Positions 1-5,362 of a DNA stretch of 5,362 bases are shown here, one piece after another. Source of the DNA: Planctomycetota bacterium (GTDB lineage Bacteria; Planctomycetota; UBA11346). Numbering within the stretch: the stretch's first letter is position 1; every line of letters begins with the position of its first letter. The stretch is taken from positions 1 to 5,362 of the forward strand of contig JACDGQ010000253.1 in assembly GCA_013821615.1 (NCBI GenBank), in the 5' to 3' direction. The position numbers and the translations under genes were made by a program. Under the pieces are notes generated by a model. That model ran no database searches. It was not told the origin of the DNA and saw only the letters and a program-made list of their open reading frames with translations.

Positions 1-1438
1 CCGCCGGCAGGTCGAGATCGCGCATGCGCCGCGCGCCGCGCAGGGTCGTGCCCATGGCGGTGAAGCGCAGGTCGGCGCGCTCGCCCGACAGCGGGTCCGT
101 CCACGAGATCTTGAACTGCGTCGAAAAGCGCGTCAGGCGCAGGTAGCGCGCCACTGCGACCGAGACGTCTGGCCAGCTGCTCGGCTTGAGGGCCATCAGC
201 TTGTTGGCGGAGGTGGTGCGCAGCACGTAGGAATTGAACACCGTGGCGCCGTAGGCGTCCGCCGCGCCGGGATAGGCGGGCTCGGCGAAAGCGGTGCTGT
301 CGTTGCCGCCCCAGTCGCCCAGCGGCATGTCATCGGACTCCATGCGCACGATGTTGCGGTTGAAGTAGGCGAGCTGCGCGGTGGTGAGCGTGGTGCCGGT
401 GCCGCTTTCGTAGAGGTTCCCGCGCGGCGGGGTCAGGCCGAAGGCGGTGTACGAGGTGAGGAAGTCCATGGCGTGAGGGACCCAGTTGACGCTGTAGGAC
501 TGCAGCACGAAGTAGGGCTTGTCGCCGAACTGCCAGGCGGCGTTGGCGCGCGCAAAGGTCTTGATCAGGTAGATCGGCCGTCCGGCGGCGTCGGTGCTGT
601 CGGCGGGGCTGTCCTGCCAGGCGTCGCTGGTAGCGCGGACCATCGGCTGGTATTTCGTCGCGTAGCTGAGGATGGCGTTCGCCGGCAGGTAGTCCTGCAT
701 GCCATACCAGCCCAGCGCGTTGGTCAGGCCGTGGAACTGGTTGTAGTACCAGCCGGGCGTGGCGTGGCGGTAGGCGGCGGTGGCGGCCCCGGGCCGGGGT
801 GGCGTGCTTTCGCTCGGGAAGGTCAGAGTCCCGTACAGGCCGCCGCCGTTGCGCGGCTGCCAGCCGCCGACCAGCGGGCTGGTGCCGCCGTCGATCGGCA
901 GAGTGCTCTCGCCGGGCAGGTGGCTGAGGCCGAGGATGGAGTAATGGCCGAAGCGGCAGTCGGTCTCCATGCTTTCGCAGATGATGCCGGGGAACCAGGT
1001 CAGTTCGTTGTCGGCGCTGGTCGCCCACAGCCGCTCGTCGTCCTGCCAGCCGTAGCCCCGGCTGCGGATGTCGCCCGCGGGCCAGGTCGCGGCGTCGTCG
1101 CCGACGGCGTGGCTGAGCGGCGCGAACGGCAGGCCCAGGGTGACGGTGCTGCCATCGCGGTTGGGCACCGGCAGCGCGATCGACCCGCGTAAACGGCGGC
1201 CGCTGGCGTCGCCGCCGCGGTCATCGTAGCTGTCCCAGAAATCGGCCTCGTCGAAGGCCGCGAGCGCGGCGGTGGCGAGCAGATCGTTGGTGCGCGCGAT
1301 GCGCTGGGTGACGGTCAGCGACGAGACCAGCACGCGGAAGCCCGAGACCGCGACGCCCATGATCACCAGGCCGAGCGCGATGGCGATGATCAGTTCGATG
1401 AGGGTGAAGGCGCCGTGGCGCGCAGTGCGGCGGCTCAT
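1..1438 (-). CDS. Large prepilin-like protein, type IV pilin/pseudopilin N-terminus (3' end outside window)
   Basis: The frame is open for 479 codons from ATG at 1438 to the window edge; the C-terminus is missing. The N-terminus MSRRTARHGAFTLIELIIAI is a classic class III (prepilin peptidase) signal: a basic leader of about 10 residues, cleavage expected at Ala10|Phe11, Glu at mature position +5 (Glu15), and a hydrophobic helix to about residue 38 that would anchor the precursor in the inner membrane. Proteins of this kind are normally cleaved and N-methylated by a PilD-type peptidase, then assembled into a pilus or type II secretion-like pseudopilus. The rest is a long exported region rich in Trp/Tyr and Asp/Gly, with no domain I recognise. 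Cys154 and Cys161 could form a small disulfide loop. A typical minor pilin has about 150-350 residues, so this is oversized. The start is fixed by the prepilin motif and the ATGA overlap with the upstream gene. There is no clear Shine-Dalgarno sequence, so translation probably depends on coupling. It could correspond to the Verru_Chthon cassette C-type proteins, but this is unproven. Confidence 0.9.
   Translation of the reverse strand, partial: MSRRTARHGAFTLIELIIAIALGLVIMGVAVSGFRVLVSSLTVTQRIARTNDLLATAALAAFDEADFWDSYDDRGGDASGRRLRGSIALPVPNRDGSTVTLGLPFAPLSHAVGDDAATWPAGDIRSRGYGWQDDERLWATSADNELTWFPGIICESMETDCRFGHYSILGLSHLPGESTLPIDGGTSPLVGGWQPRNGGGLYGTLTFPSESTPPRPGAATAAYRHATPGWYYNQFHGLTNALGWYGMQDYLPANAILSYATKYQPMVRATSDAWQDSPADSTDAAGRPIYLIKTFARANAAWQFGDKPYFVLQSYSVNWVPHAMDFLTSYTAFGLTPPRGNLYESGTGTTLTTAQLAYFNRNIVRMESDDMPLGDWGGNDSTAFAEPAYPGAADAYGATVFNSYVLRTTSANKLMALKPSSWPDVSVAVARYLRLTRFSTQFKISWTDPLSGERADLRFTAMGTTLRGARRMRDLDLPA
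1435..1438 (-). other. ATGA start/stop overlap (translational coupling)
   Basis: The stop TGA of the 733-aa prepilin-like gene (1437-1435) and the ATG of the next prepilin-like gene (1438-1436) share bases, giving ATGA. The sequence just upstream of this ATG (TGCCAGATCAA) has no Shine-Dalgarno-like run. Termination-reinitiation is therefore the likely way the second gene is translated, and the two proteins would be made in a linked ratio. The overlap is seen directly; the coupling is inferred. Confidence 0.85.
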
Positions 1439-3636
1439 TTGATCTGGCATGGGACACGCATGTCGTAGTAGTTGAAGCGGGCCACGGTGACGGCGCGCAG
1501 GCGCGCGGTGCGCGGCAGCGTGCCGCGGTCGAGACGGTTGTTGCCGTTGCGGTCGGCGCCGAACTGGCCGGTGAAGATCTGCGGCGCCTGGACGCCGCCG
1601 CCGCCGGGTGGACCGAAGTCGGGCGGATTGTTCATCAGCATGCGGTCGGTGAACGGCCGGTAGCCGGGCGGGTTGTCGTGGACCTTGAAGGCGGTGACGT
1701 CGGCGCCGGTGGGCTGGTCGTCGAGCGGTCTGATGAAGACCAGGTTCTTCTCGGGGTTGCGGTAGGCGTGCAGGTAGCTGCCGATCAGTGCGCGGTGCAA
1801 TTGGATGTTGTCGCTGCCGGCGGCGTTGATCGCCTGTTCCAGGCCGGTGACGTCGCCCCAGCCGTCGGTGAAGCCCCACATCAGGTCGTCGAAGCTGGCG
1901 GTGGGCGCGACGGTCGTGCTCCACGCGCGGCCGTCGGCCCCGGCGTTGTCCGGCTTCAATCCGCCCGGCGCGGCCTTGGGGTAGCGGCTGGCGTCGACCG
2001 CCGCGCTCGGTGCGGTCTCGCAATCCTCGTAGGACTGCCAGTCGACCACCCAGAAGACCAGCTGGCGGCAGCGCTCGCTGGCGTCGAAGCGGTTGCACAG
2101 GGTGAAGTGCGAGACCTCGCCGCTGCGCGGACCGTTTTCTGCGAACGGCGCATTGCCGTCGTCTGCGCCCGGATACGTGGTGAGTGGATAGGTCAGGCTC
2201 GGGCCGAAGGGCTGGGCGGGCCCGCCGTCGACCGAGGTGATCGGCGTGGGCGACAGGTACCGCCACTGCAGCGCCTGGCTACCGGGGCGCAGCGTATTGG
2301 CGATGCCAGCGGACACGCCCCAGATGCTGCCGCTGGCCGGCTCGCGGAAGAGATCGAGTTCGAGCAGCGGGTAGTCCATCATGCAGGCGTGCTCGATCGG
2401 CCGCGGCACCGCCCAGTCGTAGGGGTTCTCGGCGCAGTAGCGGAAGTACCAGTAGCGCGTGTTGCGCACCAGGTTGGTCAGGCCGTTGTGGGTGATGCGC
2501 GGCAGCGGCAGGATCGGCGTGATGCCGTAGTTGGCCTGCAGGTCGACGCCGCCGTTCAGCGGGTCGCGGTCGCCGGCGTCGGTGCTGGTGACGGTGTCGT
2601 ACTTGTGCCAGCGCGTCAGGCACATCAGTGCGTTGGACAGGTAGGAAAGCGCGAGCACTTTGCGCGCCGCCGTTCCCGGCGCGGCGCTGGCGTAGGGGTA
2701 GGGGGTGAGCGTCGCGAGCTGCGCGGCAACCCCGGTGGTGGCGTCGGCGGCCATCGCCGCGGCCAGATCCGCGCCGGTCAGCCCGGTGGACTGCGCGTAG
2801 GCGATGGTGGCGAGGATGTACGCGCCGAGCTTGGTCCGGTACTCGACGCTCTGCTTCTCGGGGAAGTCGCGGATCAGCAGGTAGTCCCAGAAGGCGTCGA
2901 ACACCGTTTTGAGCCGCGGATCGGGATCGACGCACGCTGCCCAGCAGTAGGTCGACTTGCTCGCTTTCCATACCGTCGGCATGGCGCCGTCCTCGTCGCG
3001 GCGGGTGTCCGGCGCGGTGGCCGCGTTCGGATCGGCCGCGTCCCAGCCGGAGCCGCGCACATGGATGGCATGCAGGGGCGGGCCGGGGACGGTGGCGTAG
3101 TACGGCCAGCGCTTCATCGGGAAGGCGTACGAGGCGTTGTGCTGGGCCGCGCCGACCACGCCGACGATCATCTTCTGCAGGTCGTTGGGCGGTGCGACCG
3201 GCAGCAGGTCTTCGCGCCACGAGTTCGCGACATTGGGTTGCGAATAGTAGACATAGCCGCCGTCGTCGAGCAGGCGCTGGATCTCGTCGCTGTCGCTGTC
3301 GAGGCGGCGCGCGAGATCGCTCGGCAGCGGCAGCATGCCGTAGCGCGGGTTGGCGAGCTTGGCCTCGAGATCGGGCGCGTTGACCTTGCGGTCGATCGCG
3401 ACGTCCCACGGGCCGGGGCCTTCGTGGTCGATCATCACCGCGCTGGCGTCGGCGTTGGCGTAGACGTCGATGAGCTGGTTGGCGACGCACGCCGCGTAGA
3501 TGCGGAAGCGCTGCGCGGTGAGCTGCTTCAGCCCGACCGGGATCAGCGCCATGATGCTGACCACGCCGAAGGCGACGATGATCAGCGAGATCGCGACCTC
3601 GAAGTGCGTGAAGGCGGCGCGGCGCGGTGCGGGCAT
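1435..3636 (-). CDS. Very large (733 aa) prepilin-like secreted protein
   Basis: This is a complete gene for an envelope or extracellular protein with a type IV prepilin N-terminus. The leader MPAPRRAA is followed by FTHFEVAISLIIVAFG: cleavage is expected at Ala8|Phe9, Glu13 is the conserved Glu+5, and residues 14-32 form the hydrophobic helix, ending in a 'LIPVGLKQL' turn. His at mature +3 is unusual; Leu is common there. Roughly 660 residues of unrecognised, aromatic-rich sequence follow, with ten Cys. Near the end come a Pro/Gly linker (about 671-681) and an EF-hand/dockerin-like loop DRNGNNRLD (695-703). The open frame continues 115 codons upstream to an ATG at 3981, but that stretch is Arg-rich, runs through hairpin DNA and would bury the prepilin signal, so I chose ATG 3636. 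A weak GGGAAA lies 9 bases upstream of it. The gene is first in a two-gene unit and overlaps the next gene by ATGA. The helix resembles Verru_Chthon cassette B-type prepilin-like proteins, but those are, as I recall, far shorter. The function of the large domain is unknown. Confidence 0.9.
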   Translation of the reverse strand: MPAPRRAAFTHFEVAISLIIVAFGVVSIMALIPVGLKQLTAQRFRIYAACVANQLIDVYANADASAVMIDHEGPGPWDVAIDRKVNAPDLEAKLANPRYGMLPLPSDLARRLDSDSDEIQRLLDDGGYVYYSQPNVANSWREDLLPVAPPNDLQKMIVGVVGAAQHNASYAFPMKRWPYYATVPGPPLHAIHVRGSGWDAADPNAATAPDTRRDEDGAMPTVWKASKSTYCWAACVDPDPRLKTVFDAFWDYLLIRDFPEKQSVEYRTKLGAYILATIAYAQSTGLTGADLAAAMAADATTGVAAQLATLTPYPYASAAPGTAARKVLALSYLSNALMCLTRWHKYDTVTSTDAGDRDPLNGGVDLQANYGITPILPLPRITHNGLTNLVRNTRYWYFRYCAENPYDWAVPRPIEHACMMDYPLLELDLFREPASGSIWGVSAGIANTLRPGSQALQWRYLSPTPITSVDGGPAQPFGPSLTYPLTTYPGADDGNAPFAENGPRSGEVSHFTLCNRFDASERCRQLVFWVVDWQSYEDCETAPSAAVDASRYPKAAPGGLKPDNAGADGRAWSTTVAPTASFDDLMWGFTDGWGDVTGLEQAINAAGSDNIQLHRALIGSYLHAYRNPEKNLVFIRPLDDQPTGADVTAFKVHDNPPGYRPFTDRMLMNNPPDFGPPGGGGVQAPQIFTGQFGADRNGNNRLDRGTLPRTARLRAVTVARFNYYDMRVPCQIK

Positions 3637-3726
3637 GGGCGGAGATTTCCCGGCGGGGACGCACAAGGATTGCGGGTACGCGGTTCGCGGAATACGGCAC
3701 AAGCAGATCGCCGGCCGCAGCCGCAC

Positions 3727-3773
3727 GTTAACATCGACATGATCATGCGCGGCAGGCACGTGCACATCGCGAT
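3727..3773. repeat. Cluster of short perfect palindromes upstream of the prepilin-like operon
   Basis: Within 47 bases there are GTTAAC (3727-3732), CATGATCATG (3738-3747), GCACGTGC (3756-3763) overlapping GTGCAC (3760-3765), and ATCGCGAT (3766-3773). They lie about 90-140 bases upstream of the 3636 start codon. That is a plausible position for operator or activator sites, or for the 5' untranslated region of the prepilin-like operon. The 10-bp CATGATCATG is the strongest candidate for a dimeric regulator site. No regulator family can be assigned, and short palindromes also arise by chance. Confidence 0.35.
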
Positions 3774-3851
3774 TGCGGGAGGGCAGCGCCTGGCGGTATT
3801 CACCAGGATGGCGGTTCTGCAGCGAACCGGACAGCGGATGACGCGAAGAAG

Positions 3852-3866
3852 CCGTGCGGCGCACGG
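3852..3866. repeat. Small perfect hairpin
   Basis: CCGTGC-GGC-GCACGG forms a 6-bp GC-rich stem with a 3-base loop. No T-tract follows on either strand, so it is not an intrinsic terminator. It would fall in the leader of a minus-strand transcript towards the prepilin-like genes if transcription starts upstream of it. Confidence 0.4.
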
Positions 3867-3892
3867 TGTGGGTCCGCTCATTCCTCCCGTGG

Positions 3893-3922
3893 AAAAAAAT
3901 CCATTCGCATGGGCGAAGATGG
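3893..3922 (-). terminator. Terminator-like hairpin with A-T7 tail (terminator or attenuator)
   Basis: Read on the minus strand, CCA-(TC bulge)-TTCGC, loop CCAT, GCGAA-TGG is followed directly by ATTTTTTT. This is a bulged 8-bp stem with a run of seven T, the layout of a factor-independent terminator. The tract is the only long A/T run in a very GC-rich region. It lies about 257 bases upstream of the prepilin-like start on the same strand. If functional, it would end a small upstream transcript, attenuate the operon leader, or stop antisense transcription coming from the kinase side. The stem is short and bulged, so function is uncertain. Confidence 0.45.
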
Positions 3923-3938
3923 CGCCTCGCGCTGAAAC

Positions 3939-3956
3939 CGCGATCGCGATCGCGAC
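3939..3956. repeat. Tandem CGCGAT hexamer forming a 16-bp palindrome
   Basis: Three tandem hexamers CGCGAT, CGCGAT, CGCGAC make the perfect palindrome CGCGATCGCGATCGCG (3939-3954), which contains two overlapping GCGATCGC octamers. The octamer matches the HIP1-type sequence known from cyanobacteria, but here it occurs in one place only and no link is implied. It could be a protein binding site, a hairpin in RNA, or a chance simple repeat. Confidence 0.5.
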
Positions 3957-3973
3957 CGTGTCGCTGATTCCAT

Positions 3974-4003
3974 TTCGCCACGCAGCGGAGCGCTGCTGGC
4001 GAA
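3974..4003. repeat. Strong 30-base interrupted hairpin
   Basis: TTCGCCA (3974-3980) pairs with TGGCGAA (3997-4003) and CAGCG (3983-3987) pairs with CGCTG (3991-3995). This gives 12 base pairs with one small 2x1 internal loop and a GAG apical loop (CTC on the other strand). It is the most stable local fold in the intergenic region. A second, smaller hairpin GAACG-TCAGG-CGTTC (4001-4015) touches its right edge and is mutually exclusive with it at 4001-4003. No T-tract follows on either side, so it is not a terminator by itself. Confidence 0.55.
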
Positions 4004-4014
4004 CGTCAGGCGTT

Positions 4015-4075
4015 CCACTCCTGGATCGTCAGTGCTCGGCACGGGGTGGCGGGATGAGCCCACAGGGTGGAGTGG
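4015..4075. repeat. Possible multibranched RNA/DNA element
   Basis: A 7-bp inverted repeat CCACTCC (4015-4021) / GGAGTGG (4069-4075) encloses two smaller hairpins: GTGC-TCG-GCAC (4032-4042) and GTGG...CCAC (4046-4049 with 4060-4063). The layout resembles a three-way junction. It sits next to the 30-base hairpin and upstream, on the minus strand, of the terminator-like element. Short GC stems are common by chance in DNA of this composition, so this is only a candidate. Confidence 0.3.
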
Positions 4076-4292
4076 TTGCGTGCACGACGGTGAGCGGTGG
4101 CGAGGCGTGGCGCTGTGTCGCCGGCGAGGTCGCAGCCGCGGACGACCGCACCCGGCGGCGGGCTCCGTCGCGCCGTGACACCCCCGGTCCTCCAGATGGC
4201 GAAAGCGCCGGCCGGGCAGGGCAAGGGGTTTCCCCACTGCGTGGGCGGGCGGCGTTGCATTTGCCGTCCTGGTGGAAAAGTGTCCAGGCAGC

Positions 4293-4296
4293 GGAG
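4293..4296 (+). promoter_or_regulatory. Ribosome binding site of the kinase gene
   Basis: GGAG lies 5 bases before ATG 4302. This supports ATG 4302 over the in-frame GTG two codons upstream (4296), which overlaps the site itself. Confidence 0.7.
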
Positions 4297-4301
4297 TGGA
4301 C

Positions 4302-5362
4302 ATGATCCCGAATGGTACGCGCATCGGCGGCTTGCTCATCGAAGGCCTGCTCGGCCGCGGGGCGATGGGCGAGGTCTACCTGGCGACCCAGGTCTCGCTC
4401 AAGCGCCCCGTCGCCGTCAAGCGCATCGCCGAGCACCTCGCGAACGACGCGGACAACGTCGCCCGCTTCGAGCGCGAGGCGCAGTGCATCGCCCGCATCC
4501 AGGCGCCCAACGTGGTCGGCGTCTACGAGTTCGGCCAGTACGCCGACGGCAACGCCAACGCGCACTACCTGCTGGTGATGGAGCTGGTCGAGGGCGGCGC
4601 GAGCCTGAAGAAGTACATGACCGGACCGCTCGACTGGCGGTTGGCCTCGAGCGTCGCACTGCAGGCCGCCGAGGGTCTGGCCGCGGCCGCCGAGCAGGGC
4701 GTGGTGCACCGCGACATCAAGCCCGACAACATCATGATGACCAAGAAGGGGGTGGCCAAGCTCACCGACTTCGGCCTGGCCAAGGCGGTCGACTCGACCT
4801 CCATGACCATGGGCGGGACCCTGCTCGGCACCCCGTCCTACATGCCGCCGGAGGCCTGCCGGGGCGAGCCCACCGACTTTCGCGGCGACCTCTACAGCCT
4901 GGGCGCGACCTGGTTCCACATGCTCGCCGGACGCACGCCTTTCAAGGCCGAGAACACCATGGCGATGCTGCGCGCCCATCTCGACGAGCCGGTGCCCGAC
5001 ATCGCCATGATCAACCCGGCCGTGCCCGAGCCGATCGCCGCGCTGGTGCGGCGCTGCCTGGCGAAGCGTCCCGATGACCGTCCAGCCTCGGCGCAGCAGC
5101 TCGCCAACGAGCTGATCGCGCTGGTCGGCCAGGGCCTGCACGTGCCGCATACCGTCCCAGAGCTGGTCGGGCACGCGCACGGCACCGGCGCCGACCACAC
5201 CACCATCGCCACCCTGGTCTCGACCGGCTCGCCGGCTGATCCGGGCGCGACCTCGGCGACGCGCAACGCGGTCGGGGGGGCAGCGGTCGTGAGCGTCGTC
5301 GACATGACCGCCAAGACGGTGGTGCCGGTCGCGAGCCAGGCGCAGCGCGCTGCGGCGGCGAC
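4302..5362 (+). CDS. Hanks-type (PknB-like) serine/threonine protein kinase, 3' end outside window
   Basis: An open frame of 353 codons runs to the window edge. It transfers phosphate from ATP to Ser/Thr of target proteins. The catalytic domain (about residues 8-275) is complete: Gly-rich loop GRGAMGEVY (18-26), ATP-anchoring Lys40 in VAVKRI, helix-C Glu59 in REA, catalytic loop HRDIKPDN (136-143, an RD kinase with Asp138, Lys140 and Asn143), DFG at 156-158, a Thr/Ser-rich activation segment (T166, S167, T169, T173, T177), GTPSYMPPE (176-184, Pro in place of the usual Ala of APE) and DLYSLG (196-201). All residues needed for activity are present. After it comes a low-complexity Thr/Ala/Val linker with 'TIATLV' and 'TAKTVV' stretches and a run of seven G (5274-5280). 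No transmembrane segment has appeared by the window end, so membrane anchoring and any sensor domain are unknown. ATG 4302 has a good ribosome binding site. The gene is divergent from the prepilin-like operon; a functional link is possible but unproven. Confidence 0.97.
   Translation, partial: MIPNGTRIGGLLIEGLLGRGAMGEVYLATQVSLKRPVAVKRIAEHLANDADNVARFEREAQCIARIQAPNVVGVYEFGQYADGNANAHYLLVMELVEGGASLKKYMTGPLDWRLASSVALQAAEGLAAAAEQGVVHRDIKPDNIMMTKKGVAKLTDFGLAKAVDSTSMTMGGTLLGTPSYMPPEACRGEPTDFRGDLYSLGATWFHMLAGRTPFKAENTMAMLRAHLDEPVPDIAMINPAVPEPIAALVRRCLAKRPDDRPASAQQLANELIALVGQGLHVPHTVPELVGHAHGTGADHTTIATLVSTGSPADPGATSATRNAVGGAAVVSVVDMTAKTVVPVASQAQRAAAA

Larger units (their letters stand above)
3637..4301. 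other. Divergent intergenic region without a convincing gene
   Basis: The region separates the minus-strand prepilin-like operon from the plus-strand kinase gene and must contain both promoters or their leaders. Open frames here translate to Arg/Pro/Ser-rich sequence without motifs and are not credible genes. I found no good -35/-10 pair for a housekeeping sigma factor on either strand, which is not surprising at this GC content. The left half (about 3660-4080) is dense in palindromes and hairpins, listed separately. The right half (about 4080-4290) is plain GC-rich sequence apart from GGGGTTTCCCC (4225-4235) and a weak 5-bp inverted repeat CCTGG/CCAGG (4268-4272 and 4284-4288) just before the kinase ribosome binding site. 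Confidence 0.7.

Noticed and set aside
473..1192. Plus-strand open frame of 239 codons opposite the left-hand prepilin-like gene
   Set aside because: Low-complexity Val/Ala/Gly/Arg translation with no recognisable domain; a shadow of the minus-strand gene.
3582..3881. Cys-rich 99-codon minus-strand open frame preceded by GGGAGGA
   Set aside because: The purine run is only one base from the ATG, too close for a normal ribosome binding site. The frame overlaps the prepilin-like gene start out of frame and shows no motif. A leader peptide cannot be excluded but is not supported.
3637..3981. 115-codon N-terminal extension of the 733-aa prepilin-like protein, starting at ATG 3981
   Set aside because: It is Arg/Pro/His-rich, crosses palindromic DNA and would place the prepilin signal 115 residues inside the protein, where it could not work. 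ATG 3636 gives a normal 8-residue leader.
3974..4015. Hairpins considered as intrinsic terminators or integron/REP-type elements
   Set aside because: No T-tract follows on either strand, there is no second copy in the window, and no core sites of attC or known REP families are recognisable.
4244..4260. Possible sigma-54 promoter (GG...TTGCAT) upstream of the kinase
   Set aside because: The spacing between the GG and GC elements is off by one base and the TGGC part of the -24 box is not matched.
1678..4305. Plus-strand open frame of 875 codons opposite the prepilin-like gene
   Set aside because: Its translation is Gly/Arg/Val/Ala-rich low complexity without motifs. Such antisense open frames are expected opposite a GC-rich gene, and the prepilin motif and ATGA overlap fix the real strand.
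4029..5198. Minus-strand open frame of 389 codons opposite the kinase gene
   Set aside because: The opposite strand carries an intact kinase with all catalytic motifs; the antisense product has no motif and is rich in Gly/Val/His/Arg.

Overview
The window is very GC-rich, with codons strongly biased to G/C in the third position. It holds two divergent transcription units separated by a 665-base intergenic region. Both outer genes run off the window. Two features suggest a PVC-type bacterium (Verrucomicrobiota, Kiritimatiellota, Lentisphaerota or a relative). First, the prepilin-like proteins have Ala rather than Gly before the cleavage point, and one has an N-terminal helix of the '(F)xxxEVAxxLxxVAFGxxxxxALxPVGL' kind that I associate with the Verru_Chthon cassette prepilin-like proteins. 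Second, the Hanks-type kinase has 'GTPSYMPPE' and 'DLYSLGATWFHMLAGRTPF' signatures common in that group. This placement is inferred from motif style; no marker gene is present.

Left part (1-3636, minus strand): two consecutive genes for large secreted proteins, each with a type IV prepilin / pseudopilin N-terminus. The upstream gene (3636 to 1435, 733 aa) is complete. The downstream gene (1438 to beyond base 1, at least 479 aa) starts inside the stop codon of the first (ATGA overlap). Both are several times longer than ordinary minor pilins or pseudopilins. Each has one N-terminal hydrophobic helix followed by a long, aromatic-rich, Asp/Asn/Gly-rich region with no fold I can name.

Middle (3637-4301): no convincing gene. 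The region is unusually rich in palindromes and hairpins. It includes a minus-strand hairpin followed by A-T7 that looks like an intrinsic terminator or attenuator, a tandem CGCGAT palindrome, a strong 30-base hairpin, a possible multibranched element, and a cluster of short palindromes close to the pilin-like operon. It could hold a leader or attenuator, a small RNA, or the operators of both divergent promoters.

Right part (4302-5362, plus strand): the 5' part of a Hanks-type (PknB-like) Ser/Thr protein kinase gene. The catalytic domain is complete and all key residues are intact. A Thr- and Ala-rich linker follows and runs off the window, so the sensor or membrane part is not visible. Divergent placement makes kinase control of the pilin-like operon possible, but nothing in the sequence proves it.
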